This document shows positions 22,767 to 31,774 of a stretch of DNA of 64,000 bases, in pieces. The position numbers were made by a program, and so were the translations under genes. Where the stretch lies: contig JBBQXS010000008.1 of the NCBI GenBank assembly GCA_038209365.1, positions 1 through 64,000 on the forward strand, given 5' to 3'. Position 1 is the first letter of the stretch. Each line of letters opens with the position of its first letter. The DNA is from DASQHW01 sp038209365 (GTDB lineage: Bacteria; Actinomycetota; Acidimicrobiia; IMCC26256; PALSA-610). Below the pieces are notes generated by a model. The model was given only the letters and a program-made list of their open reading frames with translations. It did no database searches and had not been told where the DNA came from.

Positions 22767-23870
22767 CTACTCCCGGTCGGGCGGCACCCGCCCGCCCGAG
22801 ATACGCGTGCCTGTCACCACAGTCACGCCTGCCCCGACGACGGTATCGGCCGCGAGCGTGACATCGGGAGAGAGGACGGCGTCAGACCCGACGACCGAAT
22901 TTCGCACACTGCTGTCGCGCGAGGCGCGCGCCCCCGCGTGCAGCACTGCGCCGTCGAGCTCGGCGCCCGATTCGACGACGGCGCCGGAGCCGACGACCGA
23001 CCGTCGCACGCGTGCGCCGGCCTCGATGCGGGCGCCGTCGCCGACCAGCACCGGTGGCCCCACCACCGCGCCTGCGTCGATCATGCCGTTGCCTTGGACC
23101 CATATGCCCGGCGAGACCTGCCGCGCGTCGCGCGCGGGTGCCTTGCCGACACGTCCGTCGAGCAGATCTTCGTGCGCTTGCAAGTACTTCTCGGGCGTGC
23201 CGATGTCGAGCCAATACGCGTCGCTCTGGTAGCCGAAGAGCAATCCGGGCCTTGCAAGCATGCGCGGGAACGTCTCGCGTTCCACCGACACGTTGAGACG
23301 TGGAGGGATCCGGTCGAGGAACACGGGCTCCATGACGTAGGTGCCGGCATTGATCCAGTTGCTCGGCGCCTTTCCGGGCGCGGGCTTCTCGACGAACGCG
23401 ATCACGCTGCCGTCTGCGTTGGTCGGCACCACACCGAACGCGCTCGGGTCGTCGACCTGCGTGAGCGAGATCGTCGCCACAGCACCGTGCGCGTCGTGGA
23501 ATTGCACCATCGCGCCGAGATCGAGGTCGGTGAGCACGTCCCCGTTGCACACGACGAACCGCTCGGTGATGCCGTCGGCAGCGAAGCGAATTGCGCCCGC
23601 GGTCCCGAGGGGCTCGTCCTCGATCGCGTAGCGGAGGACGACGTCGCCGAAGACGTCGTCGCCGGACGGATCGCGGCGGAATTGCCGGTGGAAGGCATCC
23701 GGGAGATAGCCCATCGACAGGACGACCTCGCTGACACCGTGCGACGCGAGCCATTGGAGCTGGCGTTCCAGGTGCGGCTCGTTGGCGATCGGCAGGAGCG
23801 GCTTGGGAGTCGTGTAGGTCAACGGACGCAGTCGCGTGCCTTCCCCGCCGACGAGCACGACCGCCTTCAC
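22767..23870 (-). CDS. manC: mannose-1-phosphate guanylyltransferase-type nucleotidyltransferase
   Basis: A 367-residue sugar-nucleotide pyrophosphorylase. The N-terminal domain starts VLVGGEGTRLRPLTYTTPKPLLP, the GGxGTRLRPLT plus KP pattern of the family, with NGDVLTDLDL and ENIK-like VEKP segments. The C-terminal quarter is a left-handed beta helix of hexapeptide repeats (GAVVGPPVLVGDGARIEAG). It matches the actinobacterial enzyme (Rv3264c in M. tuberculosis) that makes GDP-mannose from the mannose-1-P supplied by ManB. Glucose or NDP variations cannot be excluded. Confidence 0.87.
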   Translation of the reverse strand: MKAVVLVGGEGTRLRPLTYTTPKPLLPIANEPHLERQLQWLASHGVSEVVLSMGYLPDAFHRQFRRDPSGDDVFGDVVLRYAIEDEPLGTAGAIRFAADGITERFVVCNGDVLTDLDLGAMVQFHDAHGAVATISLTQVDDPSAFGVVPTNADGSVIAFVEKPAPGKAPSNWINAGTYVMEPVFLDRIPPRLNVSVERETFPRMLARPGLLFGYQSDAYWLDIGTPEKYLQAHEDLLDGRVGKAPARDARQVSPGIWVQGNGMIDAGAVVGPPVLVGDGARIEAGARVRRSVVGSGAVVESGAELDGAVLHAGARASRDSSVRNSVVGSDAVLSPDVTLAADTVVGAGVTVVTGTRISGGRVPPDRE

Positions 23871-23876
23871 GACATC

Positions 23877-23904
23877 ACGGTTTCGGGGTCACGGTTTCGG
23901 GGTC
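23877..23904. repeat. 14-base perfect tandem duplication
   Basis: ACGGTTTCGGGGTC occurs twice head to tail at 23877-23890 and 23891-23904. The junction covers the stop codon of the His-rich membrane protein gene, so one copy is coding and the other is the intergenic spacer before manC. Confidence 0.75.
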
Positions 23905-24743
23905 GAAGGCGCAGCGGACGAGGGAGTGCTCCCCGAAGCGGGTGTACTGCCGGAGGCAGGGGTACTGGCGGACGAAGGCGTGGACACGCCGGGCGTGGTC
24001 GCCGGCGCCTCCTCGGCGCCCAGCGCCTTCGGGAGGTTCGCGTACGACGGCGGATTGCCCAGGCTCGTCACCGACTTCCCCGGCGGCAGGAACGCGATGA
24101 TGATCACGTCACCCTGGTAGAGCTTGTAGTCCGCGGGGTTGCCGGTGCGCGCCGTGAACTTCAACGGCTTGCTCGTGTCCGTATTGCCGTCCCACTTCGC
24201 GGTGGCCCACTGCAGCGTGCCCGTCCCGCCGCTCGGACATTTGTCGCCGTTCGTCACGGTCTTCCCGTCGACGAAGGTGTAGCCCGTCGACGACAGCTTC
24301 CAGCCGCCGTAGGTGAAATAGCGACCGATCGTCGCGTGGCGCCCGGAGTCCTCGGTCACGCTGGGTTCCATGTGGATGATGCCGTCGCGGTGGCTGTGCA
24401 AACCGGCGTACACCGTGGTGCCGCTGCGGAAGAAGCCTGCGCCCGTTGCCCCCGTATCGCTGGGCCAGCGCCACACCCCGTCGCCGGTCCCGTCGCCGAC
24501 CCAGTGGTCGCACTCGTACACGCCGAGCGCCGCGTGCCAGTGCGTGTCCTTCTGTTGAGGATTGTTCTGATTGACGACGAAGGGGCCGACCGGCGTGGGC
24601 TCTGTTGCACGCGCGTACACGATCAGCGCGATGCCGGTGATGACGATGAGCGCGGTCAGCCCGTACCACCAGTTGTTGTGGCGCGCGCGCTTCGCGGACC
24701 GTACGGCGGCGCGGCGGCGCTTCGTGCGAGAGGCCTTGCCCAT
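23889..24743 (-). CDS. single-span exported protein with His-rich motifs
   Basis: A 284-residue protein of unknown function. It has a very basic N-terminus, one membrane span (LTALIVITGIALIVYA) and an outer domain containing two His clusters, HWHAALGVYECDHW and HSHRDGIIHMEP. These look like a metal site, although nothing proves binding. The last 60 residues are Ser, Thr, Pro and Ala with repeats of TPASGS. Similar actinobacterial proteins with HWHA and GIIHxxP patterns exist as uncharacterised families. It lies between the rhamnosyltransferase and manC in the envelope cluster. Confidence 0.72.
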   Translation of the reverse strand: MGKASRTKRRRAAVRSAKRARHNNWWYGLTALIVITGIALIVYARATEPTPVGPFVVNQNNPQQKDTHWHAALGVYECDHWVGDGTGDGVWRWPSDTGATGAGFFRSGTTVYAGLHSHRDGIIHMEPSVTEDSGRHATIGRYFTYGGWKLSSTGYTFVDGKTVTNGDKCPSGGTGTLQWATAKWDGNTDTSKPLKFTARTGNPADYKLYQGDVIIIAFLPPGKSVTSLGNPPSYANLPKALGAEEAPATTPGVSTPSSASTPASGSTPASGSTPSSAAPSTPKP

Positions 24744-24752
24744 GGACCCAGG

Positions 24753-25649
24753 CTAGCCGCCACGCTCCGACCCAAAGACGCGCCACGCGTGCTCCGCGAT
24801 CGCCAACATCGCGCGAAATACCAGGAAGGCGGCTGCGAACGGCAGCAGCGCGACACCGGCGCCGCGCAAGCGCCTGCGGGCGAAGCGCCACGCCGATCGG
24901 TGGTGCTCGACCAGCATGCGGTACGGGTGCCGTGACGTCACCGCTCCCTGGATGTGGACCACCGAACCGGCCGGCTCGTATGCGATACGGAAGCCCCCAC
25001 GACGCAAGCGCCAGCACAGGTCGACGTCCTCCACATACATGAAGTAGCGCTCGTCCCATCCGCCTACGGCGTCGAGCGCGTCGCGCCGTAACCACACCGC
25101 CGATCCCGACACCCAGTCGACCGCGCGAGCTTGCGCGGCGTCCGCGTCGAGCTGCCGGTAGCGCGTCGTGAACGGGTTCGAAGGCCACCACAGGCCCACC
25201 AGGCCGTGACCGACGGCGACAGGGATCGACGGGAGACGCCGCGCCGAGGGGTAATCGGAACCGTCGCGGTTGCGGACGCGCGGGCCGACGGCACCCAGGC
25301 GCGCGTCCTGCTCCAGGCGCGCGACGAGCGCGCCGGCGCTGCCCGGCGCGACCGTGAGATCGGGGTTGAGCACCGCAACGACCGGTGCATACGTCGCGGC
25401 GGTCCCGAAGTTCGCGCCGCGTGCGTAGCCGACGTTTCCCGGAGATTGCACGACACGCACTTCGGGAAGGGCGGCATGCAACGCCTCGATGGAGCCGTCG
25501 CGTGAGCCGTTGTCGACCACGACGAGCTCGACGGGCCCCGCGCTCGTGTCTGCGAGCACCGAGCGGACGCAGTCGATCAGCAGCGGCCCGGCCTCGTAAT
25601 TGACGATCACCGCCGCCCAGCGCGGGCTCACGGTGGCACCCTCAGTCAC
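24753..25649 (-). CDS. wbbL: WbbL-type rhamnosyltransferase (GT2)
   Basis: A 298-residue GT2 enzyme expected to transfer L-rhamnose from dTDP-rhamnose to a polyprenyl-diphospho-GlcNAc carrier on the cytosolic face, building the linkage unit between peptidoglycan and cell-wall polymer. Marks are AVIVNYEAGPLLIDCV, VVVDNGSRDGS, the DxD-like VLNPDLTV, and the late motif EDVDLCWRLRRGGFRIAY followed by a short membrane-associated segment. The order manC, then a membrane protein, then wbbL parallels Rv3264c-Rv3265c. The GTG overlaps the preceding GT2 stop by 8 bases. Confidence 0.83.
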   Translation of the reverse strand: MTEGATVSPRWAAVIVNYEAGPLLIDCVRSVLADTSAGPVELVVVDNGSRDGSIEALHAALPEVRVVQSPGNVGYARGANFGTAATYAPVVAVLNPDLTVAPGSAGALVARLEQDARLGAVGPRVRNRDGSDYPSARRLPSIPVAVGHGLVGLWWPSNPFTTRYRQLDADAAQARAVDWVSGSAVWLRRDALDAVGGWDERYFMYVEDVDLCWRLRRGGFRIAYEPAGSVVHIQGAVTSRHPYRMLVEHHRSAWRFARRRLRGAGVALLPFAAAFLVFRAMLAIAEHAWRVFGSERGG

Positions 25650-26353
25650 GGAAGCGGTACTTGACCAGCGTCCAGAGCGCCGCCACGCCGTCGTGCCACG
25701 TGATCTTCTTGCCCTCGTCGAACTCGCGGCCGGTGTATGAGATCGGCACCTCGTAGATACGAACGCCGCGTTTCAGGATCTTCGCCGTGATCTCGGGCTC
25801 GATGTCGAAGCGGTCGGCCGACAGCGAGAGCTCGTCGAGTAGGCGGCGGTCGAGGAGCTTGTAGCAGGTCTCCATGTCGGAGAGCGTCGTGTTGTACAGC
25901 ACGTTCGTGACGAACGAAAGGAAGCGATTCCCGATCCAGTGCAGGAACAGCATGTTGCGGCGCTCACCGGTGAACCGCGAGCCGTACACGACCCGTGTCC
26001 GCCCGCGGAGGACGGGATTGAGCAGCTTGGGCCAGTCCTCGGGGTCGTACTCCAGGTCGGCGTCCTGCACCAGGACGTACTCGCCGGTCGCGTTCGCGAA
26101 GCCGGTGCGAACGGCCGCGCCTTTCCCGCGGTTGCGTTCGTGCATGATGACCCGCACGGTGCTGTCACCGAGCTGTTGGAGCACGTCGCGGGTTCCGTCG
26201 TCGCTGCCGTCGTCGACAACGATGATCTCGCGCTCGATGCTGTCCGGCAGCTCGACCGCTCGCATGCGTCGCACGATCTCGACGAGCGTGTTCCTCTCGT
26301 TGAACACCGGGACGACGACCGAGAGTTTCCGCAGCTTCGACGGAGGCGTCGTG

Positions 26354-26367
<14 letters not shown>
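25642..26367 (-). CDS. polyprenyl-phosphate glycosyltransferase (DPM-like GT2)
   Basis: A 241-residue GT2 enzyme resembling dolichyl-phosphate mannose/glucose synthases. It has LSVVVPVFNERNTL, EIIVVDDGSDDGT, RNRGKGAAVRTGF, the catalytic QDADLEYDPEDW, and YGSRFTGERR with the SDMETCYKL acceptor motif. These enzymes attach a hexose to a lipid phosphate for later use outside the cell. The GTG at 26367 follows GGAGGAG by 8 bases and overlaps the UDP-glucuronate decarboxylase gene by 14 bases. The sugar donor is not certain. Confidence 0.86.
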
Positions 26368-27300
<933 letters not shown>

Positions 27301-27301
<1 letters not shown>

Positions 27302-28596
27302 TACCGGCGTCCTACGGCGTCATAGGTGAAGCCGCGCCGGCGCAGCGCAGCCGGGTCCAGCATGTTGCGACCGTCGACGATCGCCGCGTGCCGCATGACG
27401 CTCGCGACGCGTTCGAAGTCGATCCAGCGGAACTCGTCCCATTCCGTCACTAGCAGGACGACATCGGCGCCTTGTGCCGCGTCGTATGCGTCGGTTCGCA
27501 GGTCGAGCCCCGGCAAGAGCCCCTGCGCACGCTCTCCCGCGGCCGGGTCGTACGCCTGCACCCTGGCGCCCTCCTCGAGCAACCGGCGGGCTATGACCAT
27601 CGCCGGTGAGTCGCGAAGATCGTCGGTCTCGGCCTTGAAGGTCAAACCCCAGAGGCCGACGACCGCACCGGTGAGCGTCCCGCCGGCCGCCGATCGCACC
27701 TTGTCCACCATGCGCTCGTGTTGCGCGAGGTTGGCCTCGACCACGCCGGCCAGCAGGCCGAATTCATAGCCGGCATCGCGCGCGGCGTGCAGCAGCGCGG
27801 AGACGTCCTTCGGAAAGCACGAGCCTCCATAGCCCGGCCCGGGATGGAGGAATTGAAAGCCGATACGGGCGTCGTACCCCATACCGATCGCGACCTCGCG
27901 TACGTCCGCGTCGACCGCCTCGCACAAGTTCGCGATCGCGTTGATGAACGACACCTTCGTCGCCAGGAATGCGTTCGATGCGTACTTGATCATCTCCGCC
28001 GACGCGGGATCGGTGACCAGCACGGGCGCGTTCACGCCCTTGTACAGCTCGCTCACCCGCACCGCGGCCTCGGGCCGGTCGCAGCCGATCACGATGCGAT
28101 CGGGATTGAGGAAGTCGCGCACTGCTTGGCCCTCGCGCAGGAACTCGGGATTTGACGCGACGTTGACGTCCTCGGCTTGGACGCCCGCCTCTGACAGCAC
28201 TCGCTGCACCAAACGCGTCGAGCCGACGGGGACGGTCGACTTGTTGACGAGGACCGTGTGGGGACCGAGCACGGGCGCCAGTTCGCGTACCGCGTTCTCG
28301 ACGAACGAGAGATCGGCGGAACCGTCGGAGCCCTGTGGCGTCTGCACGCACAAGAACACGATGTCGGCGCCGCGCGCCGCGTCGCCCGGGCCGACGACGA
28401 ACCGCAGGCGGCGGGAGGCGAGCCCCTCGGCGAGCAGTCCCGGAAGACCCGCTTCGAGGATCGGCACTTCGCCCTTCTGCAAGCGCGCGACGCGTTCGGC
28501 ATCGATGTCCGCGCAGACGACGTCGTGGCCGAGGTGCGCGAAACAGGCGGCGGTCGTGAGGCCGACGTAGCCGGCGCCGACGACGGCGACTCTCAC
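27301..28596 (-). CDS. ugd: UDP-glucose 6-dehydrogenase
   Basis: A 431-residue NAD-dependent enzyme that oxidises UDP-glucose twice to UDP-glucuronate. Marks are VAVVGAGYVGLTTAACFA at the N-terminus, the NKSTVPVGST segment, SNPEFLREGQAV, the catalytic cysteine in GYGGSCFPKD and the C-terminal LTFKAETDDLRDSPA. The GTG at 28596 matches the family start exactly. A 13-codon ORF stops on the same bases (GTGA overlap), which suggests coupling. A longer frame to 28680 would run into the LCP gene and is not favoured. Confidence 0.92.
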
Positions 28597-28634
28597 AGCG
28601 CGAACGCGGCTTCCGCGAGCGCGAACTTGGGCAT
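28593..28634 (-). CDS. 13-codon leader ORF coupled to ugd
   Basis: ATG at 28634 encodes MPKFALAEAAFAL and stops at TGA, whose last bases overlap the GTG of ugd in the sequence GTGA. TACAAT ends 8 bases before the ATG, so the ORF would be read from a leaderless transcript. The ugd start itself has only a weak ribosome site. I infer that ribosomes finishing this ORF restart at ugd; whether the peptide has a function is unknown. Confidence 0.5.
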   Translation of the reverse strand: MPKFALAEAAFAL

Positions 28635-28642
28635 GAGCGGCG

Positions 28643-28648
28643 ATTGTA
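28643..28648 (-). promoter_or_regulatory. -10 hexamer of the ugd leader ORF
   Basis: TACAAT on the minus strand, one of the best -10 matches in the window. It lies in the gap after the LCP gene and 8 bases before the leader ATG, so ugd and genes after it may be transcribed separately from the LCP pair. Confidence 0.5.
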
Positions 28649-28654
28649 GAGGCG

Positions 28655-30022
28655 TCAGCAGCCGACGGGAGGAAGTGCATCGGCCGGCGCGGTCGCCGGC
28701 GCGGCCGATCTCGTCGCCGGCGCGCCGGCGCTCGGCGCCCGAGCGGGGGCCGACACTCCCGAGAAGTCGCGACCGATCACGAGCACGACGTCCGCGTCGC
28801 TGTCCGCGTCGGCCCCCTGGAGCGGCGCGAGCTTGCCGGCGCCGCCGAGATACGCCAGCACGAGACGGGCCTTGTTCTGCGCGCCCGACGAGTAACGCAC
28901 CTCGCTGACGGCATAGTCGTTGCGATCCGCGTTGGCTGCCTGTCCCAGCACCGCGAAGCCGAGGCGGTGGAGCGCGTCGAGTGTGGTGCTCCCCACGCCC
29001 TGACGGCGGCTGCCGTTCTGTACGGCGACCCGCACGCTGCCCGGAGAGACGCCCGCAGGCGGCGCCGGCGCAGGCTTGTTCTCGACACCGCGTAGGCGAT
29101 CGAGCAGCGGCTTCGCCTTCTTCTCGTCCAGCACGAGCGCGGCTTGTCCGTCGATGGTCTGCGCGCGGGTCGGCAATGTGAGCGTCTCGACCTTCGTGCT
29201 GTCGTGGAACGCGTACGCGAGCGCGCGGAACGACGAGAAGCCAAACTCGGGATCGCGCTGCAGGCTCCCGAGCGTCGCGTCGAGGATCGAGAGGCCGCGC
29301 CACGGCGCCCGCTGGCTCGTGTGCAGCGCTTCGTGCGCAAGGGTGCGCAAGAAGTACTGCTGGCGCTTGATTCGCCCGAGGTCCGACGTGGGATCGGGCC
29401 GCCATCGTCCGTCCTGGAACGACTCGTAATAGCGCGAGCGCACGTATGCGAGGGCATCCTGCCCGGAGAGGCGCCGGCATCCGGCTTGGTTGACGTGGAG
29501 GCCACTGAACGCGTCTTGGGCAGGGGCGGGGAAGAAGATCGGGATCGTGCCGATCGCGTCCACGATCTTGCGGAAGCCGGCGAAGTCGACTTGCAGATAG
29601 TGGCTGATCGGGACGTCGAAATCCTGCTCGATCGTCTCGATGAGGCGTTGCGGCCCGGCGTTGAACGCCGCGTTGATCTTGGCTCGGCCGATTCCGGGGA
29701 TGTCGACCCACAGGTCGCGCGGGAACGACAGGAGGAACCCCGTGCCCGTCGCGCCGTCCACGTGGGCCACCATGATCGTGTCGGACCGTTGTCCGGATTG
29801 TGTCTGCGCGCTCCCGAACCGCTGCGCGTCCTGGGCGGAGTCGACGAACGAGCGCGAGTCGGAGCCGACGAGCAGGTAGTTGCCACCCGGCTCGAGCACC
29901 GACGTGTCGATGTTCACCTTGGGAACCTGCGCGACCTTGCGTGCCGCGAGCCAGTACGCACCGCCGACCGCCAACACGGTGCAGAGCACCGCGGCGATCA
30001 GCGCGTTGCGCAGCCGGCGCAT
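28655..30022 (-). CDS. LytR-CpsA-Psr (LCP) family ligase, second copy
   Basis: A 455-residue membrane protein with one N-terminal span (NALIAAVLCTVLAVGGAYWLA), an LCP catalytic domain and a LytR_C domain. LCP marks are NYLLVGSDSR, QRSDTIMVAHVD, LLSFPRDLWVDIPG, KINAAFNAG and the later YVRSRYYE with clustered Arg. The C-terminal domain (VRVAVQNGSRRQGVGSTTLDAL) is followed by an Ala/Pro tail ending in Cys. LCP enzymes move lipid-linked glycopolymers to peptidoglycan outside the cell. The ATG at 30022 is used; an upstream TTG at 30070 would add 16 residues and overlap the preceding LCP gene. Confidence 0.9.
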   Translation of the reverse strand: MRRLRNALIAAVLCTVLAVGGAYWLAARKVAQVPKVNIDTSVLEPGGNYLLVGSDSRSFVDSAQDAQRFGSAQTQSGQRSDTIMVAHVDGATGTGFLLSFPRDLWVDIPGIGRAKINAAFNAGPQRLIETIEQDFDVPISHYLQVDFAGFRKIVDAIGTIPIFFPAPAQDAFSGLHVNQAGCRRLSGQDALAYVRSRYYESFQDGRWRPDPTSDLGRIKRQQYFLRTLAHEALHTSQRAPWRGLSILDATLGSLQRDPEFGFSSFRALAYAFHDSTKVETLTLPTRAQTIDGQAALVLDEKKAKPLLDRLRGVENKPAPAPPAGVSPGSVRVAVQNGSRRQGVGSTTLDALHRLGFAVLGQAANADRNDYAVSEVRYSSGAQNKARLVLAYLGGAGKLAPLQGADADSDADVVLVIGRDFSGVSAPARAPSAGAPATRSAAPATAPADALPPVGC

Positions 30023-30053
30023 GAACGCGCGGGCGTCGATCTGCGTGCGTACG

Positions 30054-31634
30054 TCAGCTGGGGCAGCCAACCAGTGGGCCGTTCGTCTTGGGATCGACGG
30101 GGACGAAACGCGTATCGACCGTGGGTCGCGACCTGGTCGTGGTCGTGGTGGTCGACGAGGAGGTGGACGTGGGAGCCGTGCTCGACGAAGCGGATTGCGA
30201 CGGTTGCGACGGTGTGGTCGTGGGTCCGGTCACCGGGCGCAGCTGCGGGTAGTCGCGGCCGACGACGACGAGGACGTCCGCGCCCAGTGTGTTCGTTGCG
30301 GAGATCGCCGGAATGATGTTCAGCGTGCCGACCGCGAGCAGCGTCGTGTACCCCTGCGCGTACTTGCCGGGCGCGTAGCGGATCTGCGTCTGCTGGTAGT
30401 TGGTGCGATCACCGTCCTCGGCGGTGCCGCTGACCTGGAAGCCCGCGGCCTTCAACCGATTCAGCGCGAGCTGCGCGGCGTTGGGGTCGCCGGAACCGTT
30501 CACGACGCGCACGCGCACCTGATTCGGCGGGGGCGGGTTCGGGACGGCAGGCGACGGATCCCCGAACTGCATGAGGCTCTGGATCACCGCCTCCGCCGCA
30601 TCGGTGGCAACGACGTTGACTGCGAACGGGGGCGGCGCCTGGGCCACCGGCAGTGTCTCCATTCGCACCTTGCGGGGATCCAAGCCGTTGAACGTGCGGA
30701 TCAAGGCCTTCAACTCACCGAAGGTCAGCGTCGTGTCGCGGGTGAAGTTGTTCTTCACGGCGTTGAGCAGCCCGATGAGCTTCGTCGGGTTCGCCGCGGT
30801 CTTGTCGATCGCGGCCTGGCTCATCGTGCGCAGGAAGTATTGCTGGCGCGGAATGCGATCGAGGTCGCTTCCCGTTTCGATCCATCCGGGACCAACCCGG
30901 TTCTCGTCCGTGAGCCTGGGATCGGGCGCGTAGTTCCAATGCCAGGGCGCGGGGTTCTCGAGATCTCGGGGGACGAAATAGTGACGCGAGCGCGCGTACG
31001 CGAGCGCCATCGCGCCATCCGCCGAGACGCAACCCGCGGTGTCGACACTCAGGTTGCTGTAGGGATCGTGCACGGGGGTCGGGAAATATAGGTGGATGCG
31101 CCCGATGGCATTGACGATGTTCTGGAAGCCCTTGAAGTTGACCTCGATGTAGTGGTTGATCTTCAGAGGCGGGAAGTTGTCCTCGAGCGTCTGGATCACC
31201 AGCGCCGGGCCGTTGGCGCCGCCGAGGCTGTACGCCGCGTTGAGGAGATCGCGTCCGTGTCCCGGGATCTGCACGACGAGGTCGCGCGGGAACGACACGA
31301 GCCTGCCCGTGCGGCTCGCGGGATCGACGTGCAACACCATCATCACGTCCGAGCGTTGGCCCGGCGCGTCCGCGGCCGATCCGAAGGACGAGTCGAGCTC
31401 GCCGAGCTGGCGCGTGTCGGAACCGATCAACAGGTAGTTCGCGGGCTCGCCCGGCTGCGCACGGACGAGATTCGGGACGTGCACCTTGCGGCTGTCCTCG
31501 AAGCTCTTCCGCGCGAACGCGTCCCCGGCGAGCACTCCGCCGGTCGCCACCAGGGCAACGGCGAGGCACGCGATCGCGAAACGACGAAGGAACGAGAGCA
31601 GCGACAACGAGGCGATCACGCGACGCGGGAGCAT
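30054..31634 (-). CDS. LytR-CpsA-Psr (LCP) family ligase, first copy
   Basis: A 526-residue LCP protein. One N-terminal span (FAIACLAVALVATGGVLAG) precedes NYLLIGSDTRQLGEL, GQRSDVMMVLHVD, LVSFPRDLVVQIPG and the Arg-rich RSRHYF segment. A LytR_C domain (VRVRVVNGSGDPNAAQLAL) comes next, then a Ser/Thr tail with long Thr runs and a final CPS. The start is uncertain: ATG 31634 is chosen, but an inverted repeat and a GTG at 31706 lie upstream. Tandem LCP genes suggest either redundancy or different polymers. Confidence 0.88.
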   Translation of the reverse strand: MLPRRVIASLSLLSFLRRFAIACLAVALVATGGVLAGDAFARKSFEDSRKVHVPNLVRAQPGEPANYLLIGSDTRQLGELDSSFGSAADAPGQRSDVMMVLHVDPASRTGRLVSFPRDLVVQIPGHGRDLLNAAYSLGGANGPALVIQTLEDNFPPLKINHYIEVNFKGFQNIVNAIGRIHLYFPTPVHDPYSNLSVDTAGCVSADGAMALAYARSRHYFVPRDLENPAPWHWNYAPDPRLTDENRVGPGWIETGSDLDRIPRQQYFLRTMSQAAIDKTAANPTKLIGLLNAVKNNFTRDTTLTFGELKALIRTFNGLDPRKVRMETLPVAQAPPPFAVNVVATDAAEAVIQSLMQFGDPSPAVPNPPPPNQVRVRVVNGSGDPNAAQLALNRLKAAGFQVSGTAEDGDRTNYQQTQIRYAPGKYAQGYTTLLAVGTLNIIPAISATNTLGADVLVVVGRDYPQLRPVTGPTTTPSQPSQSASSSTAPTSTSSSTTTTTTRSRPTVDTRFVPVDPKTNGPLVGCPS

Positions 31635-31651
31635 ACCGGCGGCATTCCGCG

Positions 31652-31699
31652 CCGTTTGGTCGGGAAGTGAGCGTCCGTGACCACTGGGAGACCAAACGG
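31652..31699. promoter_or_regulatory. 10-base inverted repeat upstream of the LCP genes
   Basis: CCGTTTGGTC (31652-31661) and GACCAAACGG (31690-31699) are exact complements separated by 28 bases. They lie between the LCP start at 31634 and the pabB start at 31775. They could be operator half sites or form a leader hairpin in the LCP mRNA. Confidence 0.55.
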
Positions 31700-31762
31700 G
31701 TGCCACGCGCGTTTCCCGCCAGGAGGCTCAGGAAGTCCCAAGAATCGCGACGATCGGGCCGG

Positions 31763-31768
31763 TAGCGT
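31763..31768 (+). promoter_or_regulatory. -10 hexamer of pabB
   Basis: TAGCGT ends 6 bases before the GTG start of pabB. No ribosome site is visible, which fits leaderless translation. Confidence 0.5.
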
Positions 31769-31774
31769 TCGAGC

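Noticed and set aside
22758..22769. TAGGTT six bases before the epimerase GTG, like a leaderless -10
   Set aside because: The TAG is the stop codon of the upstream manC gene, so the match is explained without a promoter.
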